Virus record (IMG/VR): IMGVR_UViG_3300031857_000046
Coordinates: 1-64,000 of that record
DNA length: 64,000 bases
From: a virus
Direction: 5' to 3' (one strand)
The notes below the pieces were generated by a model that was not told the DNA's origin, did not search any database, and was given only the letters and a program-made list of their open reading frames with translations. A program made the translations under genes and the position numbers. Shown here in pieces: positions 9,216 to 19,116 of the stretch (its first letter is position 1; each line of letters begins with the position of its first letter).

Positions 9216-11454
9216 TGTTTGTAAAATAATTTTTTTCTATTGATTTTAAACCGTTAGCACCATCCCAATATCCAAAGTAGTAGTAATTACCATTGTATTT
9301 ATTTGATACATCTGGGTTAAAGGATGTTGGTTGTGCGTTACCAGTGTAAAAACCATATGATGTGTAAACTTTATTATCTATCAAATCTTTTAATTCATCT
9401 GTAATATCATATATTGATGTTTCTAATACAGGGAATTTATTTTCAAAACTTGTTGATGATATAAACGGTCCCATGGTAAGTATTGGGCTATAAGCCTGGG
9501 TAAATCTTCTATGTACCCCAGCATCGTTTGTTGTAGCCTCATTACTTTTAGCTAACTCAACAGCAAATAAACTCAAATTTAAAGGCCCATCAGAGTTGTC
9601 CCCAAAGTTATAAGTTCTACCATCACCATAAAAATTAGTACCTGTTTGATAATCTAAAAAGTCACTACTACTAAATATTTCACTAAACACTTTACCCTGA
9701 TTTAAACCAAACAAACCAGAACCAATTCCTATGTGATATTCATAATCTTTAACTTTTTCATTATATGAATTTAGCGGTGATACCCAAGTATAATTTATAA
9801 TATTTTTTGGAAATATGACCGCTGGGTCATAATTTTTATCATAATTTTCGTTAGTATAATCAATCTTTTCAAAATCAAAACCAGGTGCGACATCAAATAG
9901 ATATCTTGGTATTAACGTTGATCCTATTATTTCAATGTTATTTACATAAACAGCCTCTTCTCTACTAACAGGAAAATTCCATTCGATATCCTTGTTAGGG
10001 TTTACGGTGGGGAAATAAGTTACCTCACTACCAACATAAGATACGTTATCAGCTCTATGTTTATTATATTTAGTTTTTATTGTATAAAATTTTCTTTTTC
10101 TATTAATTAAATCATACTCAAATAAACCGTTTTTAGTACCTTCCCAACCACCCGTTAAAGGTTCACCGTCCCTAGAAGCTGGTATTCTAATACCAGGCGT
10201 TGGTGATATTTTATAACCACCCCACGGTATTCGTGTTTGGTAAGATTCGCCATTTTCATATAACTCAAATGCGTAGTAACCTTTTGTTGGTATACTATTT
10301 TCAGTATCATCTGTGGGCACCAAATCACCGAATTGAGTTAATTTATAATAGTCCATGTACATCGGTAACGATATTCTAAATATACCCGTACCCTTTTCAG
10401 CTTTAAAAGCACCAACCCTAACTCTACTACCTGGTGTTAGTTTATCATCTAATCTGTAAACAACAACCACCATGTCATCAAGCGGCCAAACCTCACATGT
10501 ATCACGATTTAAATTTTTATCAAAACCATATAACTCTATTTTCTTATCATTATAAAGTGAAAAGTTGTAGTTTTGATCTATGTAATAACCAGCGCTTGGG
10601 GTAGCTACCCAACCAAAAAATATGGCTGTTGGTGTGTATCTGTAATTAACTTTAAAATCGCATCTTGTAATACCAACATCGTGCTCAACGTCATCACCCC
10701 AAAAAGGTGAAACATTTACTTGTTTTACCTCATTAAAAATATTAGGCATCTCATTAATGTTTGTTTTAACTTCAACATTAAAAGTACCGTCATTTTGATA
10801 AATATAATTAGGTATTTTATTGACATCGGAGCTATTTGCACTAGTTGTTGATTCAGCTATTGTTTTTATGCTGGTGTACTGCGTTGTTGATTCAACTAAA
10901 TCATTAGCTGACAACTCAAAACTTTTTGTGTCAAAAAGGTCAAAGTCCATCATAATATTATGTGAACCAACTGGTACACCGAATATCATATAATCACCAG
11001 AGTCGTTAGTTATTGCTGTGTACTTATAATATTTTTCCATTATCTCAACATATTGTGGGTAATGGACAAAATCGCTGATGTTTGGTAGATTACCAACAGC
11101 TCTATGACTAGGATTTTGGTTTCTAGTTCTTGGTAATAAATTATACCTAACTCCATTAGGGAATTGATCATTAACAGTTTCAAATGGATACAATTCAGTT
11201 ATCTCTGGTCTTAACTTATCATCAGCTTCTATGGGTACAAATATAGATACCCTCGCATTTTGCAAGCCATAGCCATTGGTTGTTTGAACTCTACCAACAA
11301 TAACACCAAAATCAGATGAGGATTTTCTGTAAACATCCGTACTGGATATTTTTAAACTTAAGATTTCTAGATTATCAAAATCGTCTTCTAAGTTTACTTG
11401 AATCCTATCATTTGTTTGGCTATCATTTAAAACTATTCTAATGTTTTTTTCCAT
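9208..11454 (-). CDS. Baseplate wedge protein with carboxypeptidase-regulatory-like fold
   Basis: A 748-residue protein encoded directly after the gp6-like wedge gene (2-bp gap). Residues about 45-175 carry a split carboxypeptidase-regulatory/CnaB-like beta-sandwich: a first half with GVIVGRVQTTNGYGLQNARV and, after an insertion of roughly 80 residues, a second half with TNDSGDYMIFGVPVGSHNI. The ...G.V....G..l..A.V and T...G.Y.f..vp.G pairs are the hallmarks of this fold. The remainder is beta-rich and unrecognised. By position it would be the gp7-like wedge component, but I see no direct similarity to gp7. No signal peptide is present. Confidence 0.65.
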   Translation of the reverse strand: MEKNIRIVLNDSQTNDRIQVNLEDDFDNLEILSLKISSTDVYRKSSSDFGVIVGRVQTTNGYGLQNARVSIFVPIEADDKLRPEITELYPFETVNDQFPNGVRYNLLPRTRNQNPSHRAVGNLPNISDFVHYPQYVEIMEKYYKYTAITNDSGDYMIFGVPVGSHNIMMDFDLFDTKSFELSANDLVESTTQYTSIKTIAESTTSANSSDVNKIPNYIYQNDGTFNVEVKTNINEMPNIFNEVKQVNVSPFWGDDVEHDVGITRCDFKVNYRYTPTAIFFGWVATPSAGYYIDQNYNFSLYNDKKIELYGFDKNLNRDTCEVWPLDDMVVVVYRLDDKLTPGSRVRVGAFKAEKGTGIFRISLPMYMDYYKLTQFGDLVPTDDTENSIPTKGYYAFELYENGESYQTRIPWGGYKISPTPGIRIPASRDGEPLTGGWEGTKNGLFEYDLINRKRKFYTIKTKYNKHRADNVSYVGSEVTYFPTVNPNKDIEWNFPVSREEAVYVNNIEIIGSTLIPRYLFDVAPGFDFEKIDYTNENYDKNYDPAVIFPKNIINYTWVSPLNSYNEKVKDYEYHIGIGSGLFGLNQGKVFSEIFSSSDFLDYQTGTNFYGDGRTYNFGDNSDGPLNLSLFAVELAKSNEATTNDAGVHRRFTQAYSPILTMGPFISSTSFENKFPVLETSIYDITDELKDLIDNKVYTSYGFYTGNAQPTSFNPDVSNKYNGNYYYFGYWDGANGLKSIEKNYFTNNE

Positions 11455-11456
11455 AA

Positions 11457-13271
11457 TTAATTAATTCCTGTTGCAATAACTGGTATAACTTTTATATCAG
11501 TATCACCATTTCTAATGTTTAGCATTTGATATTCATCAACAATTATGTAATTGCCTGTTATATCTATTTCACCAGTTGCGGAATCAATTAATGATTGGCT
11601 TGTTGTGTTTGTTGAATAACCAACTCCAGTTTTATTAAATGCTTTAATATAATTAACGTTTAAAACACCATCAACTTGCGTAATCTTTTTGATCATCTCA
11701 CCAACACTGTAACTCTTACCTAATTGTTTTTTCTCATCCAAAAATTCGTTTTCAACAATTGTGGTTATATTTGATACCGCTGATATTTGTTGACCGTTTT
11801 CAACCAAAACACCAATTTCAAAACCTAAATCAATGATTTCAGCTGGTTTAACAACCACATAATCGTTTATCATTCTAAACTTGGATAAATAAGCGGCTAT
11901 GTTTTCCATCAATAAAGATGTCACCGTGTTTGATATATCACCATTAGCGTCATAAGACAAGACACCTATTTCAATTTTATTTTGTTTTTGTGTTATACTG
12001 GTTTTTGCTGGGGTACCAAATTTACTTGGCATACTTAATAGTAGGACTTTGTAGTCATTTAACGTTACAGCCCTATTTTGTGCAGCAAAATTATAACCAA
12101 TATAGTTCCTTAACTCCTCAACCGTTGGTTCGTCAGAACCCCCGACAGCTGGTGTTGTATTTGTAACCGTTATTGATGATTGTACGGTTGAATTAATTGC
12201 TGTATCTGGGCCGTTTATAGTCGATGTTAATCTGTTAATAGTTGTTATTGTACCAGGGCCAGTATTTGTTCCAACACCGCCACCAATTCTATATCTAACA
12301 AATATTGTTGTGTTAGCTATTGGTGCCATACCAAGGCTACCATTTCTTAAAAAACTTTTAAGGTCAAAAGTACCCCCATCTAGGAAATCGTCTAGAATAT
12401 CAAAAGATGAATCCGTTTGGGCACCAAAGGTTATTGTACAAAAACCTTTTGGGGTAAACTCGGTAATGTATCTTTTATCTATTTTTTGGTAAATACCTTT
12501 TGCGATACCACTTACTCTAGGTGAATTTATGTCTTCAACAAAAACACTATCTTCAGCTAATGAAGGTACTTCATACCACTTATTTGGACTACTGATAAAT
12601 TCGCTATCGGTTGGTGTCGCTGTAAAAGTCGTACCAGCTTTATGGATTACAGACTCAACAGATAAAACGTTGTTTTCTGGTAAAGTTATTTTGTAGAAAG
12701 GTATTGAGTTTACAAACGTTTGGTTATAAACTTTTGTCGTACCAGCTATAACAATACCAGTTTTTGTAATTGAGTAAGCTGTTATCTTGTTGTTAACAAA
12801 AATAGGTCTCTTTGTTCTATCAACGTTACCAGAACTATTTGTGGCTAAATTAAAATCAACATCATACACCAATTCATATGTATTTTCGCCATTTGAAACT
12901 TGTGTACCAGCTTTAATAACTGGTAAGTATCTTATATCCTCTTGATCTCCGTAAACAGGTACTTGAGCTGTAAACTCAACAACCGCAACAGCTGAAGATT
13001 TTGTGGGTAATTTAAGACCATATGTCTTAGCAATATTATATAACGATTGTCGTTCTTGTGCGTAATCTAAAACAGTTTCTTGCAACGCCCTATCGATTTG
13101 ATAGTTTAAGTTATCAGCAATAGCCGCATTTAAATCTAAGAATACTGATAGTATTGACGCATCGTTAAAGCTTTGTACAACCTCTGGGTAATACTGTTTG
13201 ATATAGTTTATTTGCTCCGTTTTTAAAGAAGCAAAATCTCTTTTACTATAATTTATTTGTCTGTTTGCCAT
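11457..13271 (-). CDS. 6: Baseplate wedge protein, gp6 / baseplate-J type
   Basis: A 604-residue protein with the architecture of T4 gp6-type (baseplate J-like) wedge subunits, which form the inner iris ring of the baseplate. The N-terminus (INYSKRDFASLKTEQINYIK, then DLNAAIADNLNYQIDRALQE) matches the family's opening, where a helical bundle precedes the beta domain. The C-terminal half contains EPTVEELRNYIGYNFAAQNR followed by LNDYKVLLLSMP, the family signature for the conserved C-terminal domain. Length is close to T4 gp6 (660 aa). It follows the gp25 gene by 1 bp, the usual 25-6 order in T4-like phages. No broken motif is seen. Confidence 0.88.
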   Translation of the reverse strand: MANRQINYSKRDFASLKTEQINYIKQYYPEVVQSFNDASILSVFLDLNAAIADNLNYQIDRALQETVLDYAQERQSLYNIAKTYGLKLPTKSSAVAVVEFTAQVPVYGDQEDIRYLPVIKAGTQVSNGENTYELVYDVDFNLATNSSGNVDRTKRPIFVNNKITAYSITKTGIVIAGTTKVYNQTFVNSIPFYKITLPENNVLSVESVIHKAGTTFTATPTDSEFISSPNKWYEVPSLAEDSVFVEDINSPRVSGIAKGIYQKIDKRYITEFTPKGFCTITFGAQTDSSFDILDDFLDGGTFDLKSFLRNGSLGMAPIANTTIFVRYRIGGGVGTNTGPGTITTINRLTSTINGPDTAINSTVQSSITVTNTTPAVGGSDEPTVEELRNYIGYNFAAQNRAVTLNDYKVLLLSMPSKFGTPAKTSITQKQNKIEIGVLSYDANGDISNTVTSLLMENIAAYLSKFRMINDYVVVKPAEIIDLGFEIGVLVENGQQISAVSNITTIVENEFLDEKKQLGKSYSVGEMIKKITQVDGVLNVNYIKAFNKTGVGYSTNTTSQSLIDSATGEIDITGNYIIVDEYQMLNIRNGDTDIKVIPVIATGIN

Positions 13272-13272
13272 T

Positions 13273-13689
13273 TTATACTGTTATTGATAATTTATCGCTC
13301 GTTGAGAATGTTTTGGAGCTTATTGTGTAATCTAAGTTTATTCTGATTTGGTGTTCCTTTTCGGTATCATTTAAAAATTCAGGCTCATTCCCAACATTTG
13401 TAATGTTAATTGCATTTAATTTTAAATTTGGTATGTATTTTTCAACCGCATCCTGAATCTCATTTTCTATTTTACCTAATGTTGTTTCATCAAGCGGTTC
13501 AAAGATATATTGATACAAGTTAGTCCCAAAGTCTGGTAAGTAATACCTAGATCCCTTTCTTGTTAAAAGAAGGTGTATTAACATTGATTTCACCTCAGCT
13601 TCTGGTATTGTCGTTAAACCAACATAATCACCGCTACTTGATTCCGTAAAAGGGAAATCAATACCAAATGTTTGTTTTTTAATTGCCAT
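13273..13689 (-). CDS. 25: Baseplate wedge protein gp25 (lysozyme-like fold family)
   Basis: A 138-residue protein matching the gp25/W family of baseplate wedge proteins (T4 gp25 is 132 aa). Visible marks are the PF...GD.....I.EAEVKSMLIHLLLTRKGSR opening (split here as AEVKSMLIHLLLTRKGSR), the conserved acidic/aromatic segment YYLPDFGTNLYQYIFEPLD, and a C-terminal beta strand region with IRINLDYTISS. In T4 this protein joins gp6 and gp53 to start wedge assembly and contacts the sheath. It is the first gene of the left-hand wedge operon, preceded by a (G)ATATTTAT late-type element about 13 bp upstream and by the NrdA terminator. Confidence 0.92.
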   Translation of the reverse strand: MAIKKQTFGIDFPFTESSSGDYVGLTTIPEAEVKSMLIHLLLTRKGSRYYLPDFGTNLYQYIFEPLDETTLGKIENEIQDAVEKYIPNLKLNAINITNVGNEPEFLNDTEKEHQIRINLDYTISSKTFSTSDKLSITV

Positions 13690-13701
13690 ATTCTTTTATA
13701 A

Positions 13702-13710
13702 ATAAATATC
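13702..13710 (-). promoter_or_regulatory. Putative late promoter element upstream of gp25
   Basis: Coding-strand sequence CGATATTTAT lies about 13 bp before the gp25 ATG. The same 9-mer occurs before several other virion genes in the window. It differs from the host-type TAnnTTTG box and is therefore a candidate phage-specific late promoter. Confidence 0.5.
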
Positions 13711-13732
13711 GTAATAATTTATTTTTTGTAAA

Positions 13733-13764
13733 TAAAAAAAAATCCCGCCAATGTGACGGGATTT
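13733..13764 (-). terminator. Rho-independent terminator after nrdA
   Basis: On the minus strand an 8-bp perfect stem AAATCCCG / CGGGATTT (13757-13764 with 13740-13747) with a 9-nt loop is followed by a run of U residues. It sits about 20 bp beyond the NrdA stop codon and separates the nucleotide-metabolism unit from the gp25 operon. Confidence 0.85.
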
Positions 13765-13784
13765 CAATAATATCGCTGTTTTAC

Positions 13785-16199
13785 TTATGCGCTACACCCA
13801 AAACAATCAAATTGGCTGTTTTCTGGTTTTACCGTTTCCTGAACTTGTATTGGTTCTGGTTTAGGTGCGATTGCAGCGGTTGGTGTCTCACTGTTACTGA
13901 TACTGATTGCTAAGTGTTTTGCACCAGTTGAGATAGCTTTTGTTCTAACATAGTAACAAAGTGATTTAAGACCACGTTTCCAAGCCCAGAAGTGACTAGA
14001 TGACAATTTCTGAACGGTTGGTGCCTGGAAATAAACGTTCATAGATTGTGATTGGTCAATAAATGGTGCTCTATCAGCGGCCATATCAATCAATTCTTTC
14101 TGTGAAACTTCCCAAATTGTTCTATATTTTTGGATTAAGTGCTCAATTCTCTTAATTTTCTTCTCATAATGCTTATCAGTTGGGTCCAAAAATTTGTTAA
14201 AATTAATATTTTGGATCGACCCTTCGTTCATAATAATCTCATTTTTAAAAGCTTCTGACCAAATACCCAAATCTTCAAAATCCTCAATCAAATATTTGTT
14301 AGCGATTAAGAACTCACCACCTACAACTCTTCTATTGAATAGATTAGATGGGATAACTTCTGTCATTTCATATGAACCTGTTATTTTAGCGGAAGAGGCC
14401 ACTGGCATTTGTGCGGTAAATAGGCTATTGCAAATACCATGTTCTTTAACCAATTCTTTTAATGAATCCCAATCCCACATTAAGTCAGATGGATCAACAC
14501 CCCACATATCAAATTGATAAATACCTTTTGACATTGGGGAACCTTTGAAGTGTTTGTAAGGTTTGTATTCACCAGTTTTACACAATTCATTACTTTCGCT
14601 GATAGCAGCAAAATAAATCGTTTCAAAAATTCTTTTGTTAAGTGTTTTAGCCTCTTCAGACGTGAACACATAGTCCATTAAAAAGAATACATCAGCAAGT
14701 CCTTGAACACCAATAGCAATTGCTCTTTGTTCCAAACCGCCTTTTTTACCCTTTTCAGTTGAATATGAGTTAATGTCAACTACTTTATTCAGAGCCCTAA
14801 CAATCTTTCTAACCTCAAAGTAAAGTTGGTCAAAATCAAATGTTTTGTTTTTAACGTAATTTTTAACAACCACAGATGATAATGTACAGATAGCTGTTGT
14901 CTTTTCATCTGTAAACTGATAAATTTCGTTACAAAGATTTGATTGTTTGATAACCCCAATATTTTGGTGGTTTGTTTTTTTATTGGCATTGTCTTTTGAA
15001 CAAAGATATGGTACCCCAGTTTCAACCTGTGACTCAATAACTTTAATCCAGATTTCCTGGGCCTTTACTTTCTTACCTAAGCCCATTTCTACAGCTTTAT
15101 TGTAGTTGGCTTCATACTCATCCCCAAAACACTCTTGGAGTGGCTTAATACCGTTCTTAACGATGTCATTAGGGCAGAATAAATACCAATCACCATCTTC
15201 TTCAACCGCTCTCATGAAATTATCTGGAATCCATAACGCTGTGAATAAATCTCTTGCTCTTAATTCTTCAGCACCAGTGTTCTTTTTAATTTCAAGCAGG
15301 TCAAAAATATCTTTGTGCCATGGCTCAATATAGATTGCTGCACTTCCTGGTCTACGCCCTTGTTGGTTAAAGAAACGAAGTGATTCGTTTACAATCTTAA
15401 GGTATTTTAATAACCCACCAGCAAAACCACCAGATGTTTTAATTCTACTCTCTTTACTACGGATATTTGACATACATAGTCCAATACCAGCTGCGTCAGC
15501 AGAATAAACAGAGATGTCTCTTAAACTATCTAAAAGACCGTTTCTAGAGTCATCGTTATTGTAGTGTAACACACATGACGCTAATTGTGGTATTTTGGTA
15601 CCAGAATTAATCATAATAGGTGTTGCTGGTGAAATGTATTGGTTAGACAATGCCTCGTAATACTCAACAGCCTCTTCAAATGATTTGGTAACCCATAAAG
15701 CCACACGCATATACATGTGTTGGGGTCTCTCAATTTGTTTACCTTGAGATGTTTTTGTTAAGTACATTTCATGTAAAGATCTCCAGGCAAAATAGTCAAA
15801 TTGGAAATCTCTATCATGATTAATAACGGCATCTACGTTATCAACACCATAATCCTCAATCATTTTTATCAATTCATCATTGATGATGCTATCTTCAGCT
15901 AATAATTTCATTGTTTCGCTAAAGCTAGGGTTTGTCTCTTTGTGATAAGAAGAGATGGCAATATTGGCGGCTAATTTACTGTAATCATAATGACTACCAG
16001 TATATGAAGCAGCTATTTCAGCCAACAACTTATCAATCTCTTTTGTTGTTACAACCCCCTCATTTGGTAATGAAGTGATTACTTTTATAAAAATTTCGTC
16101 TGAGCTAACTTTTAACCCTTTAGCCGCTTTTTTAATTCTAGTTAAAATCTTTGACGGGTTAAATGAGGTTTGCTCATCATTACGTTTTTGTATGATCAT
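13785..16199 (-). CDS. nrdA: Ribonucleotide reductase class Ia, large subunit NrdA
   Basis: An 804-residue R1 subunit that reduces ribonucleoside diphosphates to deoxyribonucleotides with NrdB. Residues 1-95 form an ATP-cone (MIIQKRNDEQTSFNPSKILT start, AAN.A.SSYHK end), so overall activity regulation by ATP/dATP is probably kept. The catalytic set is visible: C209 (QLASCVLHY), N421/C423/E425 in NLCNEI, and C438 in ICTLSS. The C-terminus ends in CFGCSA, the redox-active cysteine pair that is re-reduced by thioredoxin or glutaredoxin. The gene lies 27 bp downstream of nrdB and ends at a strong terminator. It looks intact, with no intron or intein. Confidence 0.95.
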   Translation of the reverse strand: MIIQKRNDEQTSFNPSKILTRIKKAAKGLKVSSDEIFIKVITSLPNEGVVTTKEIDKLLAEIAASYTGSHYDYSKLAANIAISSYHKETNPSFSETMKLLAEDSIINDELIKMIEDYGVDNVDAVINHDRDFQFDYFAWRSLHEMYLTKTSQGKQIERPQHMYMRVALWVTKSFEEAVEYYEALSNQYISPATPIMINSGTKIPQLASCVLHYNNDDSRNGLLDSLRDISVYSADAAGIGLCMSNIRSKESRIKTSGGFAGGLLKYLKIVNESLRFFNQQGRRPGSAAIYIEPWHKDIFDLLEIKKNTGAEELRARDLFTALWIPDNFMRAVEEDGDWYLFCPNDIVKNGIKPLQECFGDEYEANYNKAVEMGLGKKVKAQEIWIKVIESQVETGVPYLCSKDNANKKTNHQNIGVIKQSNLCNEIYQFTDEKTTAICTLSSVVVKNYVKNKTFDFDQLYFEVRKIVRALNKVVDINSYSTEKGKKGGLEQRAIAIGVQGLADVFFLMDYVFTSEEAKTLNKRIFETIYFAAISESNELCKTGEYKPYKHFKGSPMSKGIYQFDMWGVDPSDLMWDWDSLKELVKEHGICNSLFTAQMPVASSAKITGSYEMTEVIPSNLFNRRVVGGEFLIANKYLIEDFEDLGIWSEAFKNEIIMNEGSIQNINFNKFLDPTDKHYEKKIKRIEHLIQKYRTIWEVSQKELIDMAADRAPFIDQSQSMNVYFQAPTVQKLSSSHFWAWKRGLKSLCYYVRTKAISTGAKHLAISISNSETPTAAIAPKPEPIQVQETVKPENSQFDCFGCSA

Positions 16200-16226
16200 T
16201 TTATTTTTTTATTTGTTTAGTTTAAT

Positions 16227-17177
16227 TTAAAAATCGTCAGTAAAGCTAAGTTTCTCGTTAAGTTTAGCTTTCTGATACTCTACGGTTCTTGATTCAAAAA
16301 AGTTCCCTTTTGTCTCCACGGCAATTTGTTCCATGAATTTAAAAGGTTGTTCAACATTAAATTCTTTTTTGCACCCAAATTTAGTCAACAAACCATCTGT
16401 GACAAACTCTAAATATTGTTTCATTAGATTTGAGTTCATACCAATAAGTGACACTGGTAATGACTCTGTGATAAATTCTTTTTCGATATCCAAAGCAGAT
16501 AATAAAATCTCTCTGATTCTAGATTCTGAAGGTTTATTCTCAACGTGGTTGTTGATTAAATGAATTGCGAAATCACAATGCAAGTTTTCATCTTTAAAGA
16601 TAAGTGTGTTTGCGTTGCATAACCCCTGCATCAAACCTCTGGATTTTAACCAAAAGATTGAACAGAATGATCCTGAGAAGAAAATACCCTCTACAGCAGC
16701 AAACGCAACTAGTCTTTCTTGAAAAGAAGCGTTTTCAATCCAATCCAAAGCCCATTTAGCTTTTCTTTGTACGGCTGGTAAATGTTCCAATGCCCTGAAA
16801 CTTTCTAGTTTTTCTTGTGCGTTTGATATGTAGGTATCAATCAACAAAGAATACATAAGGCTGTGGATGTTTTCCATTGCTATTTGCATGCCATAAAAAA
16901 ACTTGGCTTCTGGATATTGGACTTCCTTTAAAAAATTCTCGGCAAGGTTTTCATTAACAATACCGTCCGATGAAGCAAAGAACGATAAAATGTTTTTAAT
17001 GAAATACTTCTCGTTATCCGTTAGATTTTGCCAATCCCTGATATCGTTAGATAAATCGACTTCTTCGGCTGTCCAAAACGCAGCCTGGTGTTGTTTGTAA
17101 AACTCCCAAATGTCGTTGTGTTCGATGGGGAAAATAACAAATCTGTTTGGATTTTCCTGTAAAATTTTTTCTTGCAT
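16227..17177 (-). CDS. nrdB: Ribonucleotide reductase class Ia, small subunit NrdB
   Basis: A 316-residue R2 subunit that houses the di-iron/tyrosyl radical cofactor. I start it at the ATG at 17177 ([19 protein letters not shown]); an upstream in-frame ATG at 17231 would add 18 residues unlike the family and would overlap the promoter region. Iron ligands and radical residue are visible: an AEEVDL acidic ligand near residue 40, VNENL near 75, and the cluster E102..H105...Y109 in ENIHSLMYS, where Y109 corresponds to the radical tyrosine. A second [11 protein letters not shown] motif supplies further E and H ligands. It is followed by nrdA with a 27-bp gap. Confidence 0.93.
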   Translation of the reverse strand: MQEKILQENPNRFVIFPIEHNDIWEFYKQHQAAFWTAEEVDLSNDIRDWQNLTDNEKYFIKNILSFFASSDGIVNENLAENFLKEVQYPEAKFFYGMQIAMENIHSLMYSLLIDTYISNAQEKLESFRALEHLPAVQRKAKWALDWIENASFQERLVAFAAVEGIFFSGSFCSIFWLKSRGLMQGLCNANTLIFKDENLHCDFAIHLINNHVENKPSESRIREILLSALDIEKEFITESLPVSLIGMNSNLMKQYLEFVTDGLLTKFGCKKEFNVEQPFKFMEQIAVETKGNFFESRTVEYQKAKLNEKLSFTDDF

Positions 17178-17209
17178 AATTCTTATTAATCTTAATTTTT
17201 CTTGTTTAA

Positions 17210-17228
17210 ATAAATATGGGCAAAGATA
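17210..17228 (-). promoter_or_regulatory. Putative promoter of the nrdB-nrdA unit
   Basis: The minus strand carries TATCTTTG (17228-17221), a match to the Bacteroidota -7 box TAnnTTTG, about 44 bp before the NrdB ATG. It is followed at once by CATATTTAT, resembling the late-type element. No convincing -33 TTG is placed correctly, so this is tentative. Confidence 0.35.
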
Positions 17229-17234
17229 CAATTA

Positions 17235-18647
17235 TTACCCTAAATCTTCACTAATTTCTGTTGTTTCTTCTTTATCTTTTTTTAACCCTTCAAGATATTT
17301 CCTTCTACTTTCAATACTTTGCTGTTGTTTTTGGGTCTCAAAACCTTTTTCAGTTAGCATATCATTTGTGTCAATTAAAATCCTTGAATTGTCAAATAAG
17401 CAATCTTTAAATATCATACCATCATCACCCATACGGTTTTTAAGGATTGATATTGTTGCCACCTTTTGATCTTTTTGTTCAAGAGTCTTACCTATACTCA
17501 TGATAAAGTGAGCGATTTGTGCCTTTTTAAGGTTACCACCCATATTTTCAGTCTTAACCACCTCAACACTTGTAGAACTTCTATTACCCTGTGTTGCGGT
17601 CCAACCAGCAACATTCATCTCATCTACCATACTTTCAAACGCACGCATGATTTTACCTTCATTTGACCATTCTTCTGAATTTGAAAACTCTTTCTCCATA
17701 GAAAGACAGTCAATGTAGTCTAAGACAAGCATGTCCACTTTAGTACCCTTAGAATTGATTTTTTTGATGATGTTTTTAATTTTATTAATTGTAACACCAT
17801 CGGCTGGTAATTTTTGTAAGTACAGATTATTTTTGTGTTGGTCTTTAATAATTTTAATTTTACTTTGTATTAAAGATTTATTATCTGATAACTCACTAAG
17901 GGGTATACCAGTTAAAGCTGAAAAGTGTTTTCTCTGTACAGCTTCTTCTTTATCCTCAAAAAATATTTGTAATACGGTTTTTCCGTTAAGGAATGCGCTA
18001 CTAGCGACTTTTGTTAGGAATGTTGTTTTACCAACACCAAGTGGTGCGATAACTAGACCAACTTCACCTTTTGACAAACCACCTTTTGTGCAGTCATCAA
18101 TACCCTGAATACCTGTTGGCATTGGGTCTCTATAATCTTCAGATAATACTTTATCTATGTTATCGAATAATAAGATAGGATCTTGTTCTTCCTTAAAAGT
18201 AATAGCATCCTTAATCTTTTTTTCGATCTCATCATAGTCCGAAATAACACCACGATCTAATTTCGTTTTTATTTCATTTACAGCACTACGTATAGATTGT
18301 AATTTACAGAATTTTTTAGCGTTATTCTGTGTGTTTAGGTTACCAACTTTACAATCCTCTATATCGTTGATGGTATCATCTAATTGCGTTCTAAAAGCTT
18401 CGTGCTCAACAGGAATCTCATTTTTAACCTCAAGTCTTAACGATGGGAAATTTAATAATACATCGTGTTTTTCATGGTATTTTTTAATTATGTGAGCAAT
18501 TTTCTGAAAAGCTTCAGATGGAAAATATTTGGGTTCAATAATGTCAATTATCGATTCACCAAATTTATGGTCTGTAATTATTTCATTGATTAATTGTAAT
18601 TGAAAGTCTTTGCCTAAATCTTCAAAGCTGCTTATTATGTTAGCCAT
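17235..18647 (-). CDS. 41: Replicative DNA helicase, DnaB/gp41 type
   Basis: A 470-residue RecA-fold hexameric helicase of the DnaB/T4 gp41 type, expected to unwind DNA ahead of the polymerase and to load the primase. The N-terminal 150 residues are helical, as in gp41. Walker A is APLGVGKTT (about 201-209), followed by an Asp/Glu-rich element in LQIFFEDKEE. Walker B is VDMLVLDYID. A later ATQGNRSS segment matches the DnaB motif carrying the Gln sensor. Length is equal to T4 gp41 (475 aa). It sits between an unknown 151-residue gene and nrdB in the replication cassette. No insertion or intein is seen. Confidence 0.88.
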   Translation of the reverse strand: MANIISSFEDLGKDFQLQLINEIITDHKFGESIIDIIEPKYFPSEAFQKIAHIIKKYHEKHDVLLNFPSLRLEVKNEIPVEHEAFRTQLDDTINDIEDCKVGNLNTQNNAKKFCKLQSIRSAVNEIKTKLDRGVISDYDEIEKKIKDAITFKEEQDPILLFDNIDKVLSEDYRDPMPTGIQGIDDCTKGGLSKGEVGLVIAPLGVGKTTFLTKVASSAFLNGKTVLQIFFEDKEEAVQRKHFSALTGIPLSELSDNKSLIQSKIKIIKDQHKNNLYLQKLPADGVTINKIKNIIKKINSKGTKVDMLVLDYIDCLSMEKEFSNSEEWSNEGKIMRAFESMVDEMNVAGWTATQGNRSSTSVEVVKTENMGGNLKKAQIAHFIMSIGKTLEQKDQKVATISILKNRMGDDGMIFKDCLFDNSRILIDTNDMLTEKGFETQKQQQSIESRRKYLEGLKKDKEETTEISEDLG

Positions 18648-18659
18648 TTAATTTTATTT

Positions 18660-19115
18660 TTATTGTACTTGTAAACTGTATCCAAGGTATTCTGTTTCTA
18701 ACTCTTTTGTTGGAGTGCATAAGCATTTTTGAATGCGTGTGATTAACTCATAGATGTGCTGACGAATGTCTACAGTGTATCTAACTTTTACTGGGTAGAT
18801 TGTAGCATCCCACTCTCTGTAAGCAATTACATTACCATCATGTTTAACCACGATTTTCATCATATCTTTCGAACCGTTTTGTTCGTAATCTGGTGTTTCC
18901 AAAAAATGGCGTTGGTGCTCAGTAATGAAGTCTAATGCTCTGTCTTTTAAAACACTTTGGATCAGTTCAACATTCTCATCAATTGCGTATTTAAAATTCA
19001 TTGAGTTTATCGCTTTGTTATTAAAACCGATAATGTTAAAGAATCTTTGTACAATAATGTTGTCGTTCAGATAAAGTGTAAATTCAAATTTACGTTGTTC
19101 TTTTTTTTCTTCCAT
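18660..19115 (-). CDS. Unknown protein in replication cassette (151 aa)
   Basis: I do not recognise this protein. I choose the ATG at 19115 (MEEKKEQRKFEFTLYLND) because it begins 1 bp after the exonuclease stop; an in-frame ATG at 19142 would add nine residues inside that gene. The product is soluble, has several basic/aromatic patches, and contains a conserved-looking run NDNIIVQRFFNIIGFNN. It is flanked by a 5'-3' exonuclease and the DnaB-like helicase, the place where T4-like phages keep small replication accessory factors such as helicase loaders. A role in replication is therefore possible, but this is inference from position. Confidence 0.6.
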   Translation of the reverse strand: MEEKKEQRKFEFTLYLNDNIIVQRFFNIIGFNNKAINSMNFKYAIDENVELIQSVLKDRALDFITEHQRHFLETPDYEQNGSKDMMKIVVKHDGNVIAYREWDATIYPVKVRYTVDIRQHIYELITRIQKCLCTPTKELETEYLGYSLQVQ

Positions 19116-19116
19116 G

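Noticed and set aside
17178-17231. Longer NrdB start at 17231
   Set aside because: The additional 18 residues are unlike other R2 proteins and would cover the promoter elements; the ATG at 17177 fits the family start.
13785-18647. Introns or inteins in nrdA, nrdB or the helicase, common sites in phages
   Set aside because: All three align in a continuous frame with motifs at the expected spacing.
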